Source: Hymenobacter latericoloratus
GTDB taxonomy: Bacteria; Bacteroidota; Bacteroidia; Cytophagales; Hymenobacteraceae
Direction of reading: 5' to 3'
Assembly: GCF_014199535.1 (NCBI RefSeq)
Contig: NZ_JACHNV010000011.1
Coordinates: 1-64,000, forward strand
Length of the DNA stretch: 64,000 nt
A program made the translations under genes and the position numbers. The stretch's first letter is position 1. Each line of letters starts with the position of its first letter. Below are positions 24,898 through 36,217 of the stretch, one piece after another. Below the pieces are notes generated by a model. That model saw nothing but the letters and a program-made list of their open reading frames with translations, did no database searches and was not told the origin of the DNA.

Positions 24898-24930
24898 TTA
24901 GGTATCATAATTAACAGTTATGATGCCTAA
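24898..24930. other. Candidate recombination (dif/res-like) site
   Basis: TTAGGTATCATAA (24898-24910), a 7-nt core (TTAACAG), then TTATGATGCCTAA (24918-24930) form 13-bp arms with one mismatch. This is the usual plan for a tyrosine-recombinase core site: two inverted binding arms around a 6-8 bp exchange region. It sits just upstream of the recombinase and overlaps its likely promoter (minus-strand TATCTTTA at 24888-24895). It could therefore also be an operator. Confidence 0.65.
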
Positions 24931-25039
24931 ACCTTGAGAAAGAAGCGCTGGGAAGACGGACCGGTTCCGGTTGAGCTTCGTCAATCTTCGCGTTACATTT
25001 ACCTGCCGCCTTCCCTCTCACCCCATCAGTTTTTATCCT

Positions 25040-25966
25040 ATGGCCCAAAACTACTCGCTGCTTTTTCTACTCCTTATTATAAGTGTCTCCGCGGCGGCCC
25101 AGCGGCCCAAGCCGGCGGCGGTGAGCTTGCCCCCGGCCGATACCGTTTACTTTGACCGTGACTGGGAGCGTACCGAAACACTCGAAGAAGTGGCCTACGC
25201 CCGCATTGCCCGCCACGACGCGGCCGGCAAAACCATCGGCACCGTGCGCGACTACTACTTTCCGTCGTGGAAAAAGCAGTGGGAGGGCAAACTGGCGTCG
25301 GAGAATCCAGATAAGCCAACGGGCCTGTGCTGCGGCTGGCACGAGAATGGTCAGGTCAGCTTCCGCGGCACCTACGTGAACGGCGTGCATCAAGCCGATT
25401 TTCGGAGCTGGCACGACGACGGGCGCGAAATCAAGTGCGCTTCCGTCATGCAGGACGCGCTGCCCTTGAGCAACGCCACCATTCACTGCAGCAACTGCCT
25501 GCACTCCAGCCGCAAGGTGTTCACCGTCGAGCTGCCCGTGGGCACGGTGGGCATTGTCTACAAGCTCGACGTCCGCGACGAAGGCCAGCCGCCGATTTCC
25601 TGGTCGACGGCGCTGGCGGTGGCCGCCGTAGCCGGCAGTGGTGGCGCGGCCGCCCCGGCGCTGCTAAGCACCGCCGCCACGGCCCTCACCAAGCAGGGCA
25701 ACAACGCTCCCCCCACAGTTAGCACCAAGTGCCACTGGTACATTACCCCCGATGAAAACGCCGCCCAGCAATTTCTGGCTACCAAAGGCACCATCAGCCG
25801 GGACAAGCTGTGCTTTCGGGCGGCGGAAAACACGCCCCAGGAAACCCGGCCCATGGCGGTGCCGGCGGGTACCCGGCGGCTGTACGTGTGCGTGAATAAC
25901 GATAATTACACCACCGACGCCACGGCTACACTGAGCGTGAGTGCCCTGGTGCAGGATTGTAAGTGA
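25040..25966 (+). CDS. Secreted MORN-repeat-variant protein (308 aa)
   Basis: It starts MAQNYSLLFLLLIISVSAAA, a signal peptide with likely cleavage near residue 21. The central part reads GWHENGQVSFRGTYVNGVH then DFRSWHDDGREI, typical of MORN-variant repeats. Cys residues in IHCSNCLHSS may form a disulphide. The C-terminal part (TKCHWYITPDENAAQQFLAT) is beta-rich. It is likely periplasmic or surface-exposed with unknown ligand. The start at 25040 was chosen for the signal peptide. The next gene follows by 26 bp on the same strand. Confidence 0.65.
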   Translation: MAQNYSLLFLLLIISVSAAAQRPKPAAVSLPPADTVYFDRDWERTETLEEVAYARIARHDAAGKTIGTVRDYYFPSWKKQWEGKLASENPDKPTGLCCGWHENGQVSFRGTYVNGVHQADFRSWHDDGREIKCASVMQDALPLSNATIHCSNCLHSSRKVFTVELPVGTVGIVYKLDVRDEGQPPISWSTALAVAAVAGSGGAAAPALLSTAATALTKQGNNAPPTVSTKCHWYITPDENAAQQFLATKGTISRDKLCFRAAENTPQETRPMAVPAGTRRLYVCVNNDNYTTDATATLSVSALVQDCK

Positions 25967-25992
25967 GGCTACTTGAATAACGACGTACGGCG

Positions 25993-26523
25993 ATGATGTC
26001 AATCTATACCTGCACGGGCTATAAGCATTTCGGGGCCGAGCCCCCGCTCAGCTTTCACAACCGACACGGTGAGCAGGATTTTCGGGACAACATGCTTTAC
26101 CTCAGCGTGGCGTTCAGCGACTGGAAGCACGACCGGGAGATGCTGCGCTTTGTGCTGGATACCCATTTCAACTGCTTTAGCGCCAAGTTCATGGAGAAAG
26201 CCATTCAGCCCTATGTGCAGGCCAACCAAACGCCACAGCTGCACCTGCTAATCTGGCAGCATAGCCGGGATACCCAGGGCAAGCTGAAGCTGAGCATTGG
26301 TACGGGCGAGCCGGTGGTGGAGCGCTTCGGGCAGGAATCCGTGTCGGCGCAGCAGTACATTGCCAGCCGAAGGGCCTACTACGCGGGCGAATACGCGCGC
26401 TACGAGGATGAGGAAAAGGACGAGGCGCGGCGTTGGGAGCTGCGCGAGCGGGACCGAGCCGAGCGCCGTCGCAAACGGGAGGCAAAGGCCGGCGGCACCA
26501 ACACTCCCAAACCAGCCAGCTAG
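25993..26523 (+). CDS. Hypothetical protein (176 aa)
   Basis: It starts MMSIYTCTGYKHFGAEPPLS (the second ATG is equally possible). The N-terminal 115 residues are mixed alpha/beta with DFRDNMLYLSVAFSDWKHDR and LHLLIWQHSRDTQGKLKLSI. The last 60 residues form a highly charged coiled coil (YEDEEKDEARRWELRERDRA). It has no signal peptide and no recognised family. It follows the secreted protein by 26 bp and may be co-transcribed. Confidence 0.55.
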   Translation: MMSIYTCTGYKHFGAEPPLSFHNRHGEQDFRDNMLYLSVAFSDWKHDREMLRFVLDTHFNCFSAKFMEKAIQPYVQANQTPQLHLLIWQHSRDTQGKLKLSIGTGEPVVERFGQESVSAQQYIASRRAYYAGEYARYEDEEKDEARRWELRERDRAERRRKREAKAGGTNTPKPAS

Positions 26524-26709
26524 GTAGCCGGCGTGCTGACGGTTTTCCTAATAGAAGCGCCCCCTGCGTTGCCTAGGCAGCGGAGTAAGCATGCAACTAG
26601 GCGCGCTTGACGTTATGCTCGCGGGCTCATAAACTGTTTGCTGCCATTAAGCGAAAGGCTTACTTAATTTCCAATGCTGGGTGCGCGTCGGCAGGGCAAT
26701 GGAAAACAA

Positions 26710-26732
26710 AACGCCCGGCGGGGCCGGGCGTT
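26710..26732. terminator. Terminator of the copper island (minus strand)
   Basis: AACGCCCGGC, loop GGG, GCCGGGCGTT form a 10-bp stem 22 bp after the stop of the HMA protein gene. On the minus strand a T-rich tail follows (TTTGTTTTCC). Confidence 0.8.
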
Positions 26733-26754
26733 CAACCTGAAAGCAGGAGGACAC

Positions 26755-26964
26755 TCACGCGGGCTGAATCTCGAAACCGGCTTCTTGCACGGCGTGTACC
26801 ACTTGCTCGGCCGTGAGCTTGTCGGAGGTCACGGTCAGGATTTTATCCGGGTTGGCGGTGTCAACCTGCCAGTTGCCGGCGCCGGCTTCCTGGTTGAGGG
26901 TGGGCGTCACGGCTTTGATGCAGCCGCCGCAGTTGATGTTGGTTTTGAATTGAAGCGTTTTCAT
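26755..26964 (-). CDS. CopZ-like heavy-metal-associated (HMA) protein (69 aa)
   Basis: A single ferredoxin-like HMA domain has the metal-binding motif NCGGC near residue 12 (MKTLQFKTNINCGGCIKAVT), then EQVVHAVQEAGFEI. The size and motif match small cytosolic copper chaperones that pass Cu(I) to P-type ATPases or regulators. It is the last gene of the minus-strand copper island, 140 bp after the CopD-like gene and followed by a terminator. The start is ATG 26964. A longer alternative frame upstream is only read-through. Confidence 0.85.
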   Translation of the reverse strand: MKTLQFKTNINCGGCIKAVTPTLNQEAGAGNWQVDTANPDKILTVTSDKLTAEQVVHAVQEAGFEIQPA

Positions 26965-27103
26965 GGGAGGTGAATGCGTGGTGCCCAAGGGGGGCGGGTT
27001 CGGACTAAGAACACTCAAAACTAGCGGGTGGTGCACGGGCAGTGGTACAGAATTAGGCTTGGGACTTGCATGATTTGCAGCCGCCGGGTACCCGCAGCCC
27101 GAC

Positions 27104-27742
27104 CTAGTGATGGCCCATGCCGCCGCTGAGCAGGTGCTTGCCGATGACCAGCAGCAGGCCCAGCACCAGCAGGGCCAGCAGCAGGTTCCGGCCCCAGGGT
27201 GTAGGACCCGCTTCGGCGGGTAGCCCTGGGGCCACCCGCTGCTGCCGATGCTTTCGCCACTGCTCAATGCGCCCCCAGGGCTTATAAACGGAAATAAGCG
27301 TGGCCGAGAGCAGTACCGCAAGCGCGGCGGCGGCATCGGCGAGCAGCTGCAGGCGCAGGCTCCGCAGGTCCGTGGCGGACAAGTCGGTTCGGGCCGCCAC
27401 GTCGGCCAGGTAGGTAACGGGCTGCATGTGCAGCAGCAACAGCAGCGTGGCCCCCGCCGTGAGTACGAGCTTGACCAGCACCCAATAGTGCTTGAACAGC
27501 CCCCAGGGTGTGCCCAGTGCCTGCACAACGCCGGTAGCCAGCGCGCCCATGCTGGCCGGTACGATGACAAACCAGCCGCTCAGGCCCATGCTCAGGTAGG
27601 ATGCCCGCACCAGCAACGGGTCTTGGCTGGTGAGTCCCGCGATGGCCAATGCCAGAAAGGCGGCCACCGCACCCAGCCATCCCACCGAAAACGTGATGTG
27701 GGCCGTGAGCACAAACTTGCGAAGCGGCGGGGAAAAGGCCAT
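27104..27742 (-). CDS. CopD-like integral membrane protein (212 aa)
   Basis: Four to five membrane helices are visible: FVLTAHITFSVGWLGAVAAF, a stretch with FVIVPASMGALATGVVQAL, LVKLVLTAGATLLLLLH, LLADAAAALAVLLSATLI and NLLLALLVLGLLLVIG. The N-terminal His and C-terminal GGMGHH are possible metal ligands. It resembles the CopD/DUF2269-type membrane proteins found in copper clusters, with a proposed role in copper movement across the inner membrane. The assignment is uncertain because these families share little sequence. It is separated from the upstream copper genes by a terminator. Confidence 0.6.
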   Translation of the reverse strand: MAFSPPLRKFVLTAHITFSVGWLGAVAAFLALAIAGLTSQDPLLVRASYLSMGLSGWFVIVPASMGALATGVVQALGTPWGLFKHYWVLVKLVLTAGATLLLLLHMQPVTYLADVAARTDLSATDLRSLRLQLLADAAAALAVLLSATLISVYKPWGRIEQWRKHRQQRVAPGLPAEAGPTPWGRNLLLALLVLGLLLVIGKHLLSGGMGHH

Positions 27743-27835
27743 TTAAACGGACTAACGGTGGAATCAAGCCGCAAAGCAACGGGCCGACGCGACGTGGCGC
27801 AGCTTAACAATATAGGTAAGGGTTAAACAGCGCAA

Positions 27836-27865
27836 AAGCCAGCTGGTAAAGCTACCGGCTGGCTT
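27836..27865. terminator. Terminator after the Cys-rich copper protein
   Basis: AAGCCAGCTGGTA, loop AAGC, TACC-G-GCTGGCTT form a stem with one bulge, directly downstream of the gene ending at 27889. Minus-strand sequence continues CTTTTGC. Confidence 0.7.
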
Positions 27866-27888
27866 AGCGACAAAGGTGGCAAGACCGG

Positions 27889-28224
27889 CTACGCGGCCAA
27901 GCCTTGGCGGCAAGCCTGCTCGCAGCGGCGGCAGGCCTCGGCGCATTCCCGGCAGTGCTCCATGTGGGCGCCGTGCTGCTCGCACTCGTCCCCGCAGGCT
28001 TTGCAGACTTCGGCACACTCCCGCAGCAGGTGCTGGGCGTGCTCGGAACCGCGGGCCGTCAAGCGCGCAGTCAGGGCGCAGACGTCGGCGCAGTCCCGGT
28101 CCAGGCTGATGCAGCGGGCCATCATTTTTACGTTTTCTTCCTGCAGGCAGGCCGTGGCACAATGCTCGCAGGCGGCGATGCAGGCGTTAAGGGCGTCGAG
28201 TAGGGCTTGGTTCTGGGTATGCAT
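27889..28224 (-). CDS. Cys-rich four-helix copper-binding protein (DUF326/Csp-like)
   Basis: This 111-aa, largely helical protein carries 16 Cys, mostly in CxxxC spacings (ALNACIAACEHCATACLQEE, then CAEVCKACGDECEQHGAHME and CRECAEACRRCEQACRQG). This matches DUF326/Csp copper-storage proteins, in which Cys residues line a four-helix bundle holding many Cu(I) ions. No signal peptide is seen, so it is likely cytosolic (Csp3-type). The start at 28224 gives the usual N-terminus, MHTQN. It lies 76 bp downstream of the HMA-AraC regulator and ends at a terminator. Confidence 0.88.
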   Translation of the reverse strand: MHTQNQALLDALNACIAACEHCATACLQEENVKMMARCISLDRDCADVCALTARLTARGSEHAQHLLRECAEVCKACGDECEQHGAHMEHCRECAEACRRCEQACRQGLAA

Positions 28225-28300
28225 GGGTAAAGGTTTGGGGTGAATACTGGTGGCCAAGAGGCCTGCTAAACCAGTTATACCCCATCCTTGACCCGCGGTT

Positions 28301-28933
28301 TTACACCTGCGAGCCTTCCGCTTGCATTATTTGGGGCGGCCGCGGCGCCGGGAACTGAACTTGGGCGCCGCGCTTGCGGTACGCCGAGGGCGAGCACCGC
28401 GTCAGGCGGCGGAACTGCCCGGAAAAATGCGCCAAGCTGCTGTAGCCCAGCCGCCGCGCCACGGCGCTCACGCCCAGGGGCGAGGTGGCCAGCAACTCCT
28501 GGGCGTAGAGTAGGCGCTGGTGGACAATAAAGGCGGCCACGGTGCGGCCCCCCGACAAGCGGGTGTACGCTGCGTTGAGCTGGGAATACGGCAGGGCCAG
28601 CTCGGCGGCCACGGCCGCCCCGAACGCCCGGTGCCGCGGGCAGGGCTCGGCTTGCCGCAGCAGCTTCTGCACGGCGGCGTCCACCCGCTCCAGCAAGGTC
28701 TGGTGAAACGATTCCAGCAGCGCAAACTGCGCGGCGCCGAGGGCTTGCCGGATAGCGGCCCAGTTCAGGTCACCGGCCGCGCCGACGACCGTGGCCGCCC
28801 CCAGCCGAACATCCAACACCTGCAGGCCCAGCTGCTCCAGCTCGCGGCGCACCACCCGGATGCCGCGCGCGCAGACCATGTGCTTAATGTAGAGCACGGT
28901 GGTGGGCGGGGTCGGAACGGCGTGGCGCGGCAT
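28301..28933 (-). CDS. HMA-like plus AraC-type regulator, degenerate metal site (210 aa)
   Basis: Residues about 12-80 resemble an HMA domain (VLYIKHMVCARGIRVVRREL) and 110-200 an AraC HTH (LLYAQELLATSPLGVSAVARRL, shortened here, then FSGQFRRLTRCSPSAYRK). It is a clear paralogue of the regulator at 42424-43047, which has CPQC where this one has CARG, so the second metal Cys is lost. It sits between the DUF6122 gene (11 bp) and the Cys-rich copper protein. It may sense a different signal, bind metal through other residues, or act constitutively. Confidence 0.75.
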   Translation of the reverse strand: MPRHAVPTPPTTVLYIKHMVCARGIRVVRRELEQLGLQVLDVRLGAATVVGAAGDLNWAAIRQALGAAQFALLESFHQTLLERVDAAVQKLLRQAEPCPRHRAFGAAVAAELALPYSQLNAAYTRLSGGRTVAAFIVHQRLLYAQELLATSPLGVSAVARRLGYSSLAHFSGQFRRLTRCSPSAYRKRGAQVQFPAPRPPQIMQAEGSQV

Positions 28934-28944
28934 GGACGACAGGA

Positions 28945-29256
28945 TTAGGGCAGGTAAATGCCGCGCTGCCAGCACTCGGTGTAGTCCAGCACCATGTGCA
29001 ACAGAAAGCCCACGGCCCACACCCGCGTTCGAGTTGGAAAAAGCAACACCATGTAAAAGCCAATGGCCCAATAGGTGTGAAAGGTGTGGAAGTTGATGAT
29101 GCAGCGGTCGGGGTCGTAGAACGGGGTGGCCCACAAGTGGTCCAGGTCGAGCAGCAGCGCCGCGGCCAGCACCAACCAGACCCGCCGCCAGCGGGGGCGG
29201 TAGAAGGCCAAGGCCACGAGGCCCGGCACCACGATGTGCAGAAAGGCGTGCACCAT
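28945..29256 (-). CDS. DUF6122-like membrane protein (103 aa)
   Basis: Three to four hydrophobic segments carry LLLDLDHLWATPFYDPDRC, then INFHTFHTYWAIG and LHMVLDYTECWQ. Conserved His/Asp residues (DLDHL, FHTFH, HMVLD) resemble small membrane-bound metal-dependent hydrolase-like folds. It starts 3 bp after the RND pump stop and is followed by the regulator after 11 bp, so it is in the efflux operon. A longer paralogue is at 43830-44606. The role in copper handling is unknown. Confidence 0.7.
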   Translation of the reverse strand: MVHAFLHIVVPGLVALAFYRPRWRRVWLVLAAALLLDLDHLWATPFYDPDRCIINFHTFHTYWAIGFYMVLLFPTRTRVWAVGFLLHMVLDYTECWQRGIYLP

Positions 29257-29259
29257 GAC

Positions 29260-32481
<3,222 letters not shown>

Positions 32482-32568
32482 CGGGGTAAGCAGTAAGGTG
32501 AAGCCCCCAGGTAGTGGGCTTAAGGCCGGGCCAGTGCGCGGCCGGAAGTGGGCCGCTGTTTGGGCACG

Positions 32569-33081
32569 CTAGCTTTGTTTTTTGGGCCTGGGCGTACGGG
32601 CCGAGGAGTGGGTGCTCATGATTTGCCACTGGCCCGCAGCGTTCTTGCGCAGCACCGACGTGGCCACGCCCCGGCGCACGATGGGCGCCTTGGCTTCCTT
32701 GTCTTGGGGAGCCTTCTTCAGGGTGATGGTATAGGTGTAGGTTTCCGTCGCGAAGGCGTAGGAGCCGTCCACCGTCACGGTAGCCTGGTAGTCGCTGAAG
32801 GTGAAGGCGCTGAACTCGCGCAGTTCCGGGCCCAGGTGGTGGGCGGCGTAATGCTTGAATGTGCCTTCCACCCCGCCCGACTCAAACACTTGCGAATCGT
32901 CTGTGAACAGGCGGTGGGTGCCGGTCGTGTCCAACTTTTCCACCGCCTGCTGGTACTGGCGCAGCACGGCTTTGGCGGCCGCCGCGTCCCCGCTCATGGC
33001 GCTGCCAGCCGTTTGGGCGTGGGCGGTGGGGACCGACAGCGCCAGCGCGGACAGGGCCGCGAAAGCAATACAGGTTCTCAT
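32569..33081 (-). CDS. Exported SnoaL/DUF4440-like protein (170 aa)
   Basis: The signal peptide is MRTCIAFAALSALALSVPTA with an Ala-x-Ala site (AHA-Q). The body reads AVLRQYQQAVEKLDTTGTHR, then SQVFESGGVEGTFKHYAAHH and YTITLKKAPQ, a nuclear-transport-factor-2-like cone fold as in DUF4440. The role in metal resistance is unknown. It is probably periplasmic. It lies 8 bp after the adaptor gene and 87 bp before the pump, so it is transcribed with them. Confidence 0.75.
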   Translation of the reverse strand: MRTCIAFAALSALALSVPTAHAQTAGSAMSGDAAAAKAVLRQYQQAVEKLDTTGTHRLFTDDSQVFESGGVEGTFKHYAAHHLGPELREFSAFTFSDYQATVTVDGSYAFATETYTYTITLKKAPQDKEAKAPIVRRGVATSVLRKNAAGQWQIMSTHSSARTPRPKKQS

Positions 33082-33089
33082 GAGGCGGG

Positions 33090-34235
33090 TTATTGATTGA
33101 GGTAGATGGATTTGAGCTGGTAGGTGCCTGACGTAACCACCCGGTCGTTTTCGTTCACCTCGCCCTGCGCCAGCACGGTTTGCTGGCCGTTGACGGCGCC
33201 GGGCTGCACGTAGCGAATCTTGAACCGCTCGGGCGCGGTGTGCACGAACACCACGGGTTTGCCGTTCAGGTCGGTGATGGCCGAAGTGGGCACCACCAGC
33301 TGCGGCTTGCCGCCGCCGGTCTGGCCCACGACCTGCACGTTCACGGCCTGGCCGGCGCGGTAGGCGCTGCCCTCGGCCGCGTCCAGCTCCAGCACCAGCT
33401 GACGGGCCTGGTTCACGGGGTTCACCACGTTGCTGAACACCACCAGCCGGGCCGGCACGCCGGCCTGTCCTTGCAGGCCCTCCACCCGAAACACCGCCCC
33501 GGGCGTCACCTTGTCCAGGTCCTGGGCAAACACCTGGGCCTCCACGCGCAGCTTGCCCGGGTTGATGACCCGGAACAGCTCGTCGCCCTGGTTGACCTGC
33601 TGGCCCACGGCCAGGTTGAACACGTCCACCGTGCCGCTCACGGGCGAGGTGATGGTGGTGCGGCGCTGCCGGGCCTGCCCGTTCAGGATGGCCGCGTTCT
33701 GCCGGGCCTGGCGCAGGCGCAGCTCGGCGGCCACCACGTCTTTGCGAGCGGCAATGTCGGCGATGCTCTGCAAGCGGGCGTAGTCCTGATGGGCGGCGCG
33801 CAGCTCGGCCTGGGCGTTGGCCCGCTCGGTGCTGAGGGCTATCTGCTGGGTCGCGTCCAGGGTTTGCTCGATGACGGCCAGCGTCTGGCCGGCCCGGACC
33901 GCCTGGCCCACCTGCGCGGCCAGGCTGACGATGCGCCCGGTTTGGGGCACCACAATCCGGCCTTCGCCCCCGGCCGCGGCCGACACCGTGCCGTAGAGCG
34001 TGGCCCGGCTGTAGGTGGTGGAGAAAGCGGCCAGGTTGGTGCGCACCTGAAACAGGAACTGACTTTCCTTGGGCAGCAGCACCTCGTCGGTCAGCGCCAC
34101 GCCGGTGCTGGCCTTGGCTGCGCCGCCGTGGTCTTCGCCGTCGTGGGCTCGTACGGACGCCGGCGGGGGCAGCAGCACCGTGAGCACGAGGCTGGCGGCC
34201 GCCGTGGCGGCAAGTAGCTTATGCTTGGTTTTCAT
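33090..34235 (-). CDS. RND periplasmic adaptor (CusB/CzcB family)
   Basis: The 381-aa membrane-fusion protein has a signal sequence (MKTKHKLLAATAAASLVLTV) and a His/Asp-rich segment (AHDGEDHGGA). The hairpin and barrel regions contain VSLAAQVGQAVRAGQTLAVI and VSGTVDVFNLAVGQQVNQGD. The start at 34235 follows from the signal peptide. It links the inner-membrane pump to the outer-membrane channel. The His-rich N-terminus may bind metal. It begins 13 bp after the 207-aa gene and is in the efflux operon. Confidence 0.9.
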   Translation of the reverse strand: MKTKHKLLAATAAASLVLTVLLPPPASVRAHDGEDHGGAAKASTGVALTDEVLLPKESQFLFQVRTNLAAFSTTYSRATLYGTVSAAAGGEGRIVVPQTGRIVSLAAQVGQAVRAGQTLAVIEQTLDATQQIALSTERANAQAELRAAHQDYARLQSIADIAARKDVVAAELRLRQARQNAAILNGQARQRRTTITSPVSGTVDVFNLAVGQQVNQGDELFRVINPGKLRVEAQVFAQDLDKVTPGAVFRVEGLQGQAGVPARLVVFSNVVNPVNQARQLVLELDAAEGSAYRAGQAVNVQVVGQTGGGKPQLVVPTSAITDLNGKPVVFVHTAPERFKIRYVQPGAVNGQQTVLAQGEVNENDRVVTSGTYQLKSIYLNQ

Positions 34236-34248
34236 CTTGGTAAGGGGC

Positions 34249-34872
34249 TTAAGCAAGGGGGGAATGCCGGCGGGCCGAAAGGGCGGGTTCCGGCGCCGGT
34301 GGCACCGGAGGCTGCCGCCGGCGCCGCAGCAGCAGGGCCGTCAGCCCGATGCCGAGCACAAAGGCGCCCACCAGGGCCAGGATGGTTTTCCAGGAGGAAA
34401 AGAGGCCGGGTGCGGCCGCGGCGGGAGACGTGGTTGCGGGCAGCTTTTCGCCGACTTTGATGCCGTCGAGCAGCATCAGGTCGGCCCGCTCGCCGGCTAC
34501 CACGTTCAGGGCGAAACTATAGGCTTTGTTGGCCGGAAACTCCCCCTCGACCAGGTACACGCCGGGCTCCTGTTCCGTCACCACCCACTTCAGCTTGGCG
34601 TCTTCCGGGTTGGTCAGGGTCAGCTTGGCGCCTTTGATGGGGACGTTGGTGGCGTAGTCGGAAAGGAACAGGCGCAGGTCGGCGGGCTGGCCGCCTTCCA
34701 GGGGCTCGTAGCGCAAAAGCACTTCGAACTGTTCGGACAGGGCCGCCACGGAAAACGAAGTCGCGCCGGCCGGCGCGGCGGCCTTGGCCCCGTCGCCGTG
34801 GTCCTCGCCGCCGTGGGCGTAGGCGGCTCCGGTCAGGAGCAGGCCCAGGAGCAGAATGAGTAGCTGTTTCAT
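34249..34872 (-). CDS. Exported His-rich membrane-anchored protein (207 aa)
   Basis: The signal peptide MKQLLILLLGLLLTGAAYA is followed by HGGEDHGDGAK, the same His/Asp run as the neighbouring adaptor. A beta-rich domain (residues about 35-145) follows, then one C-terminal membrane helix (TILALVGAFVLGIGLTALLL) and a basic tail. It is probably a periplasmic domain anchored in the inner membrane, perhaps feeding metal to the adaptor. It sits between the channel gene (1 bp) and adaptor gene. The family is not named with confidence. Confidence 0.7.
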   Translation of the reverse strand: MKQLLILLLGLLLTGAAYAHGGEDHGDGAKAAAPAGATSFSVAALSEQFEVLLRYEPLEGGQPADLRLFLSDYATNVPIKGAKLTLTNPEDAKLKWVVTEQEPGVYLVEGEFPANKAYSFALNVVAGERADLMLLDGIKVGEKLPATTSPAAAAPGLFSSWKTILALVGAFVLGIGLTALLLRRRRQPPVPPAPEPALSARRHSPLA

Positions 34873-34873
34873 G

Positions 34874-36121
34874 TTATTCCCCCCGCAAGTAGGTAAGTTC
34901 GATGAGGGCCTGACGGTAGTCGCGGATGGTGGTCAGGTAAGTATTCTGGATGGCAAAGGCCTGGTTTAAGCTCAGGATAAGCTGCAGGTAGCTGGCTTCT
35001 CCGGCCCGAAACAGGCGTTGCGACTGGCTGATGATGGCCCGCGACTGCGGCAGGCCCGTTTGCTCGTAGTAGCCCAGCGAAGCGGCGAACTTGCGCGTGT
35101 CGGCCAGGGCTTGTTGGTACTGGGTGCTGAGCTCCAGGCGTTGGGTTTGCAGCTGGTAGCTGGCGGCCTGAGAACGGGCCGTGGCCGCCTGCAGCTGCGA
35201 GCGGTAGGTCCAGAACCAGATGGGCACCGACACGCCAAATTGGAAGCGGTACTTGAGCTGGGAGTTCTCAAAGGCTTGGTTCTGGTAGCCCACCGTCAGG
35301 GCCGGCGTGCGGCGGGCCCGCACCAGGCTGATGCCCGACTGGCTCAGGGCCACGTTCTGGGTAGCCGCGGCCAGCGTGGGGCTGCGCACCAGGGCGGTGC
35401 TGTCGTCGGCGGGCAGGCCGCTGAGCAGGGCCGGGCCCGTTTGGGCCAGTTCCGCGCCGGTCCGGCTCAGGTCGGTGCTGGTGGTCAGCGGCTCGGAGGG
35501 CCGGCCCAGCAGCAAGCCCAGGCGGCGCTGGGCGGCTTGGCGGTCGGCTTGGGCCTGCTGCAGCAGCACGGTCACCTGCCGGGCTTCGGCGTCGGTGCTG
35601 ATGCGCTGCAGGGAGGTCACTTCGCCGGCGGTAAAGAGGCGCTCGGTGGCCAGGCGCAGCGCCTGGAACAAGCTGTCTTGGTAGGTGAGCTGCCGCACCT
35701 GGGCCTCGGCAAACTGCAAGGTGAGGTAGGCCAGGCGGGTGTCGCGGAGCACGCTGGCCCGGCTCACCTCGCGGTTGCGTTCGGCCAGGGTAATGCCGGC
35801 TTCCGCCACTTGGCGCTGCCGGCGGTACACGTTGGGCAGGTCGATGGTTTGCACCACGCCCGGGGCCCACATCTCACCCGTGGGGGCCGCCAACAGAAAG
35901 TCGGGGTTGGCCGGCGCGAACGAGCCGCGCTTGAGCGCCCGCTGCTCCTCGATTTCCCGCTCGGACTGGCGCAGCCGCGGGTGGCGGCGCAGCGTCTGGG
36001 CCTCAGCGCTATCGAGGCTGATAATTGTTTGGGCCTGCAGCTCGGCCAGCCCGGGCCCGAGCACGCCCAGCCCCGTGGCCAGCAGCCACCGCCATCCGAC
36101 TTTACTTGTTAATGACTTCAT
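34874..36121 (-). CDS. Outer-membrane efflux channel (CusC/TolC family)
   Basis: This 415-aa protein has a signal peptide and internally repeated long helices (SLDSAEAQTLRRHPRLRQSE, and in the second half NVALSQSGISLVRARRTPAL). This is the OEP/TolC pattern of trimeric channels. Near residue 75 is PTGEMWAPGVVQTIDLPNVY. Channel, 207-aa protein, adaptor and pump lie in order with 1-13 bp gaps between the first three. The channel carries metal from adaptor to outside. Confidence 0.9.
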   Translation of the reverse strand: MKSLTSKVGWRWLLATGLGVLGPGLAELQAQTIISLDSAEAQTLRRHPRLRQSEREIEEQRALKRGSFAPANPDFLLAAPTGEMWAPGVVQTIDLPNVYRRQRQVAEAGITLAERNREVSRASVLRDTRLAYLTLQFAEAQVRQLTYQDSLFQALRLATERLFTAGEVTSLQRISTDAEARQVTVLLQQAQADRQAAQRRLGLLLGRPSEPLTTSTDLSRTGAELAQTGPALLSGLPADDSTALVRSPTLAAATQNVALSQSGISLVRARRTPALTVGYQNQAFENSQLKYRFQFGVSVPIWFWTYRSQLQAATARSQAASYQLQTQRLELSTQYQQALADTRKFAASLGYYEQTGLPQSRAIISQSQRLFRAGEASYLQLILSLNQAFAIQNTYLTTIRDYRQALIELTYLRGE

Positions 36122-36186
36122 ACGTTCGGGTTAAAACCAGCCTGGGGGCCGCCCGCTGCGGTAGCAGCGAGCGGTCCGGGACGGAG

Positions 36187-36208
36187 GGAAGCCGGGCGTC
36201 CGGCTTCC
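36187..36208. terminator. Hairpin after the 183-aa metal-binding protein
   Basis: GGAAGCCGG, loop GCGT, CCGGCTTCC forms a 9-bp stem 10 bp after the stop of the gene at 36218. There is no T-tract, so it is either a weak terminator or an attenuator before the channel operon. Confidence 0.45.
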
Positions 36209-36217
36209 GGACTCCGC

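Noticed and set aside
27104..27570. Long frame joining CopD-like DNA to the HMA protein
   Set aside because: It is an out-of-frame read of the CopD-like gene. Only the last 69 residues are the HMA protein.
28934..29134. Long N-terminal extension of the minus-strand HMA-AraC regulator
   Set aside because: It overlaps the DUF6122 gene in another frame and has no conserved residues before the ATG at 28933.
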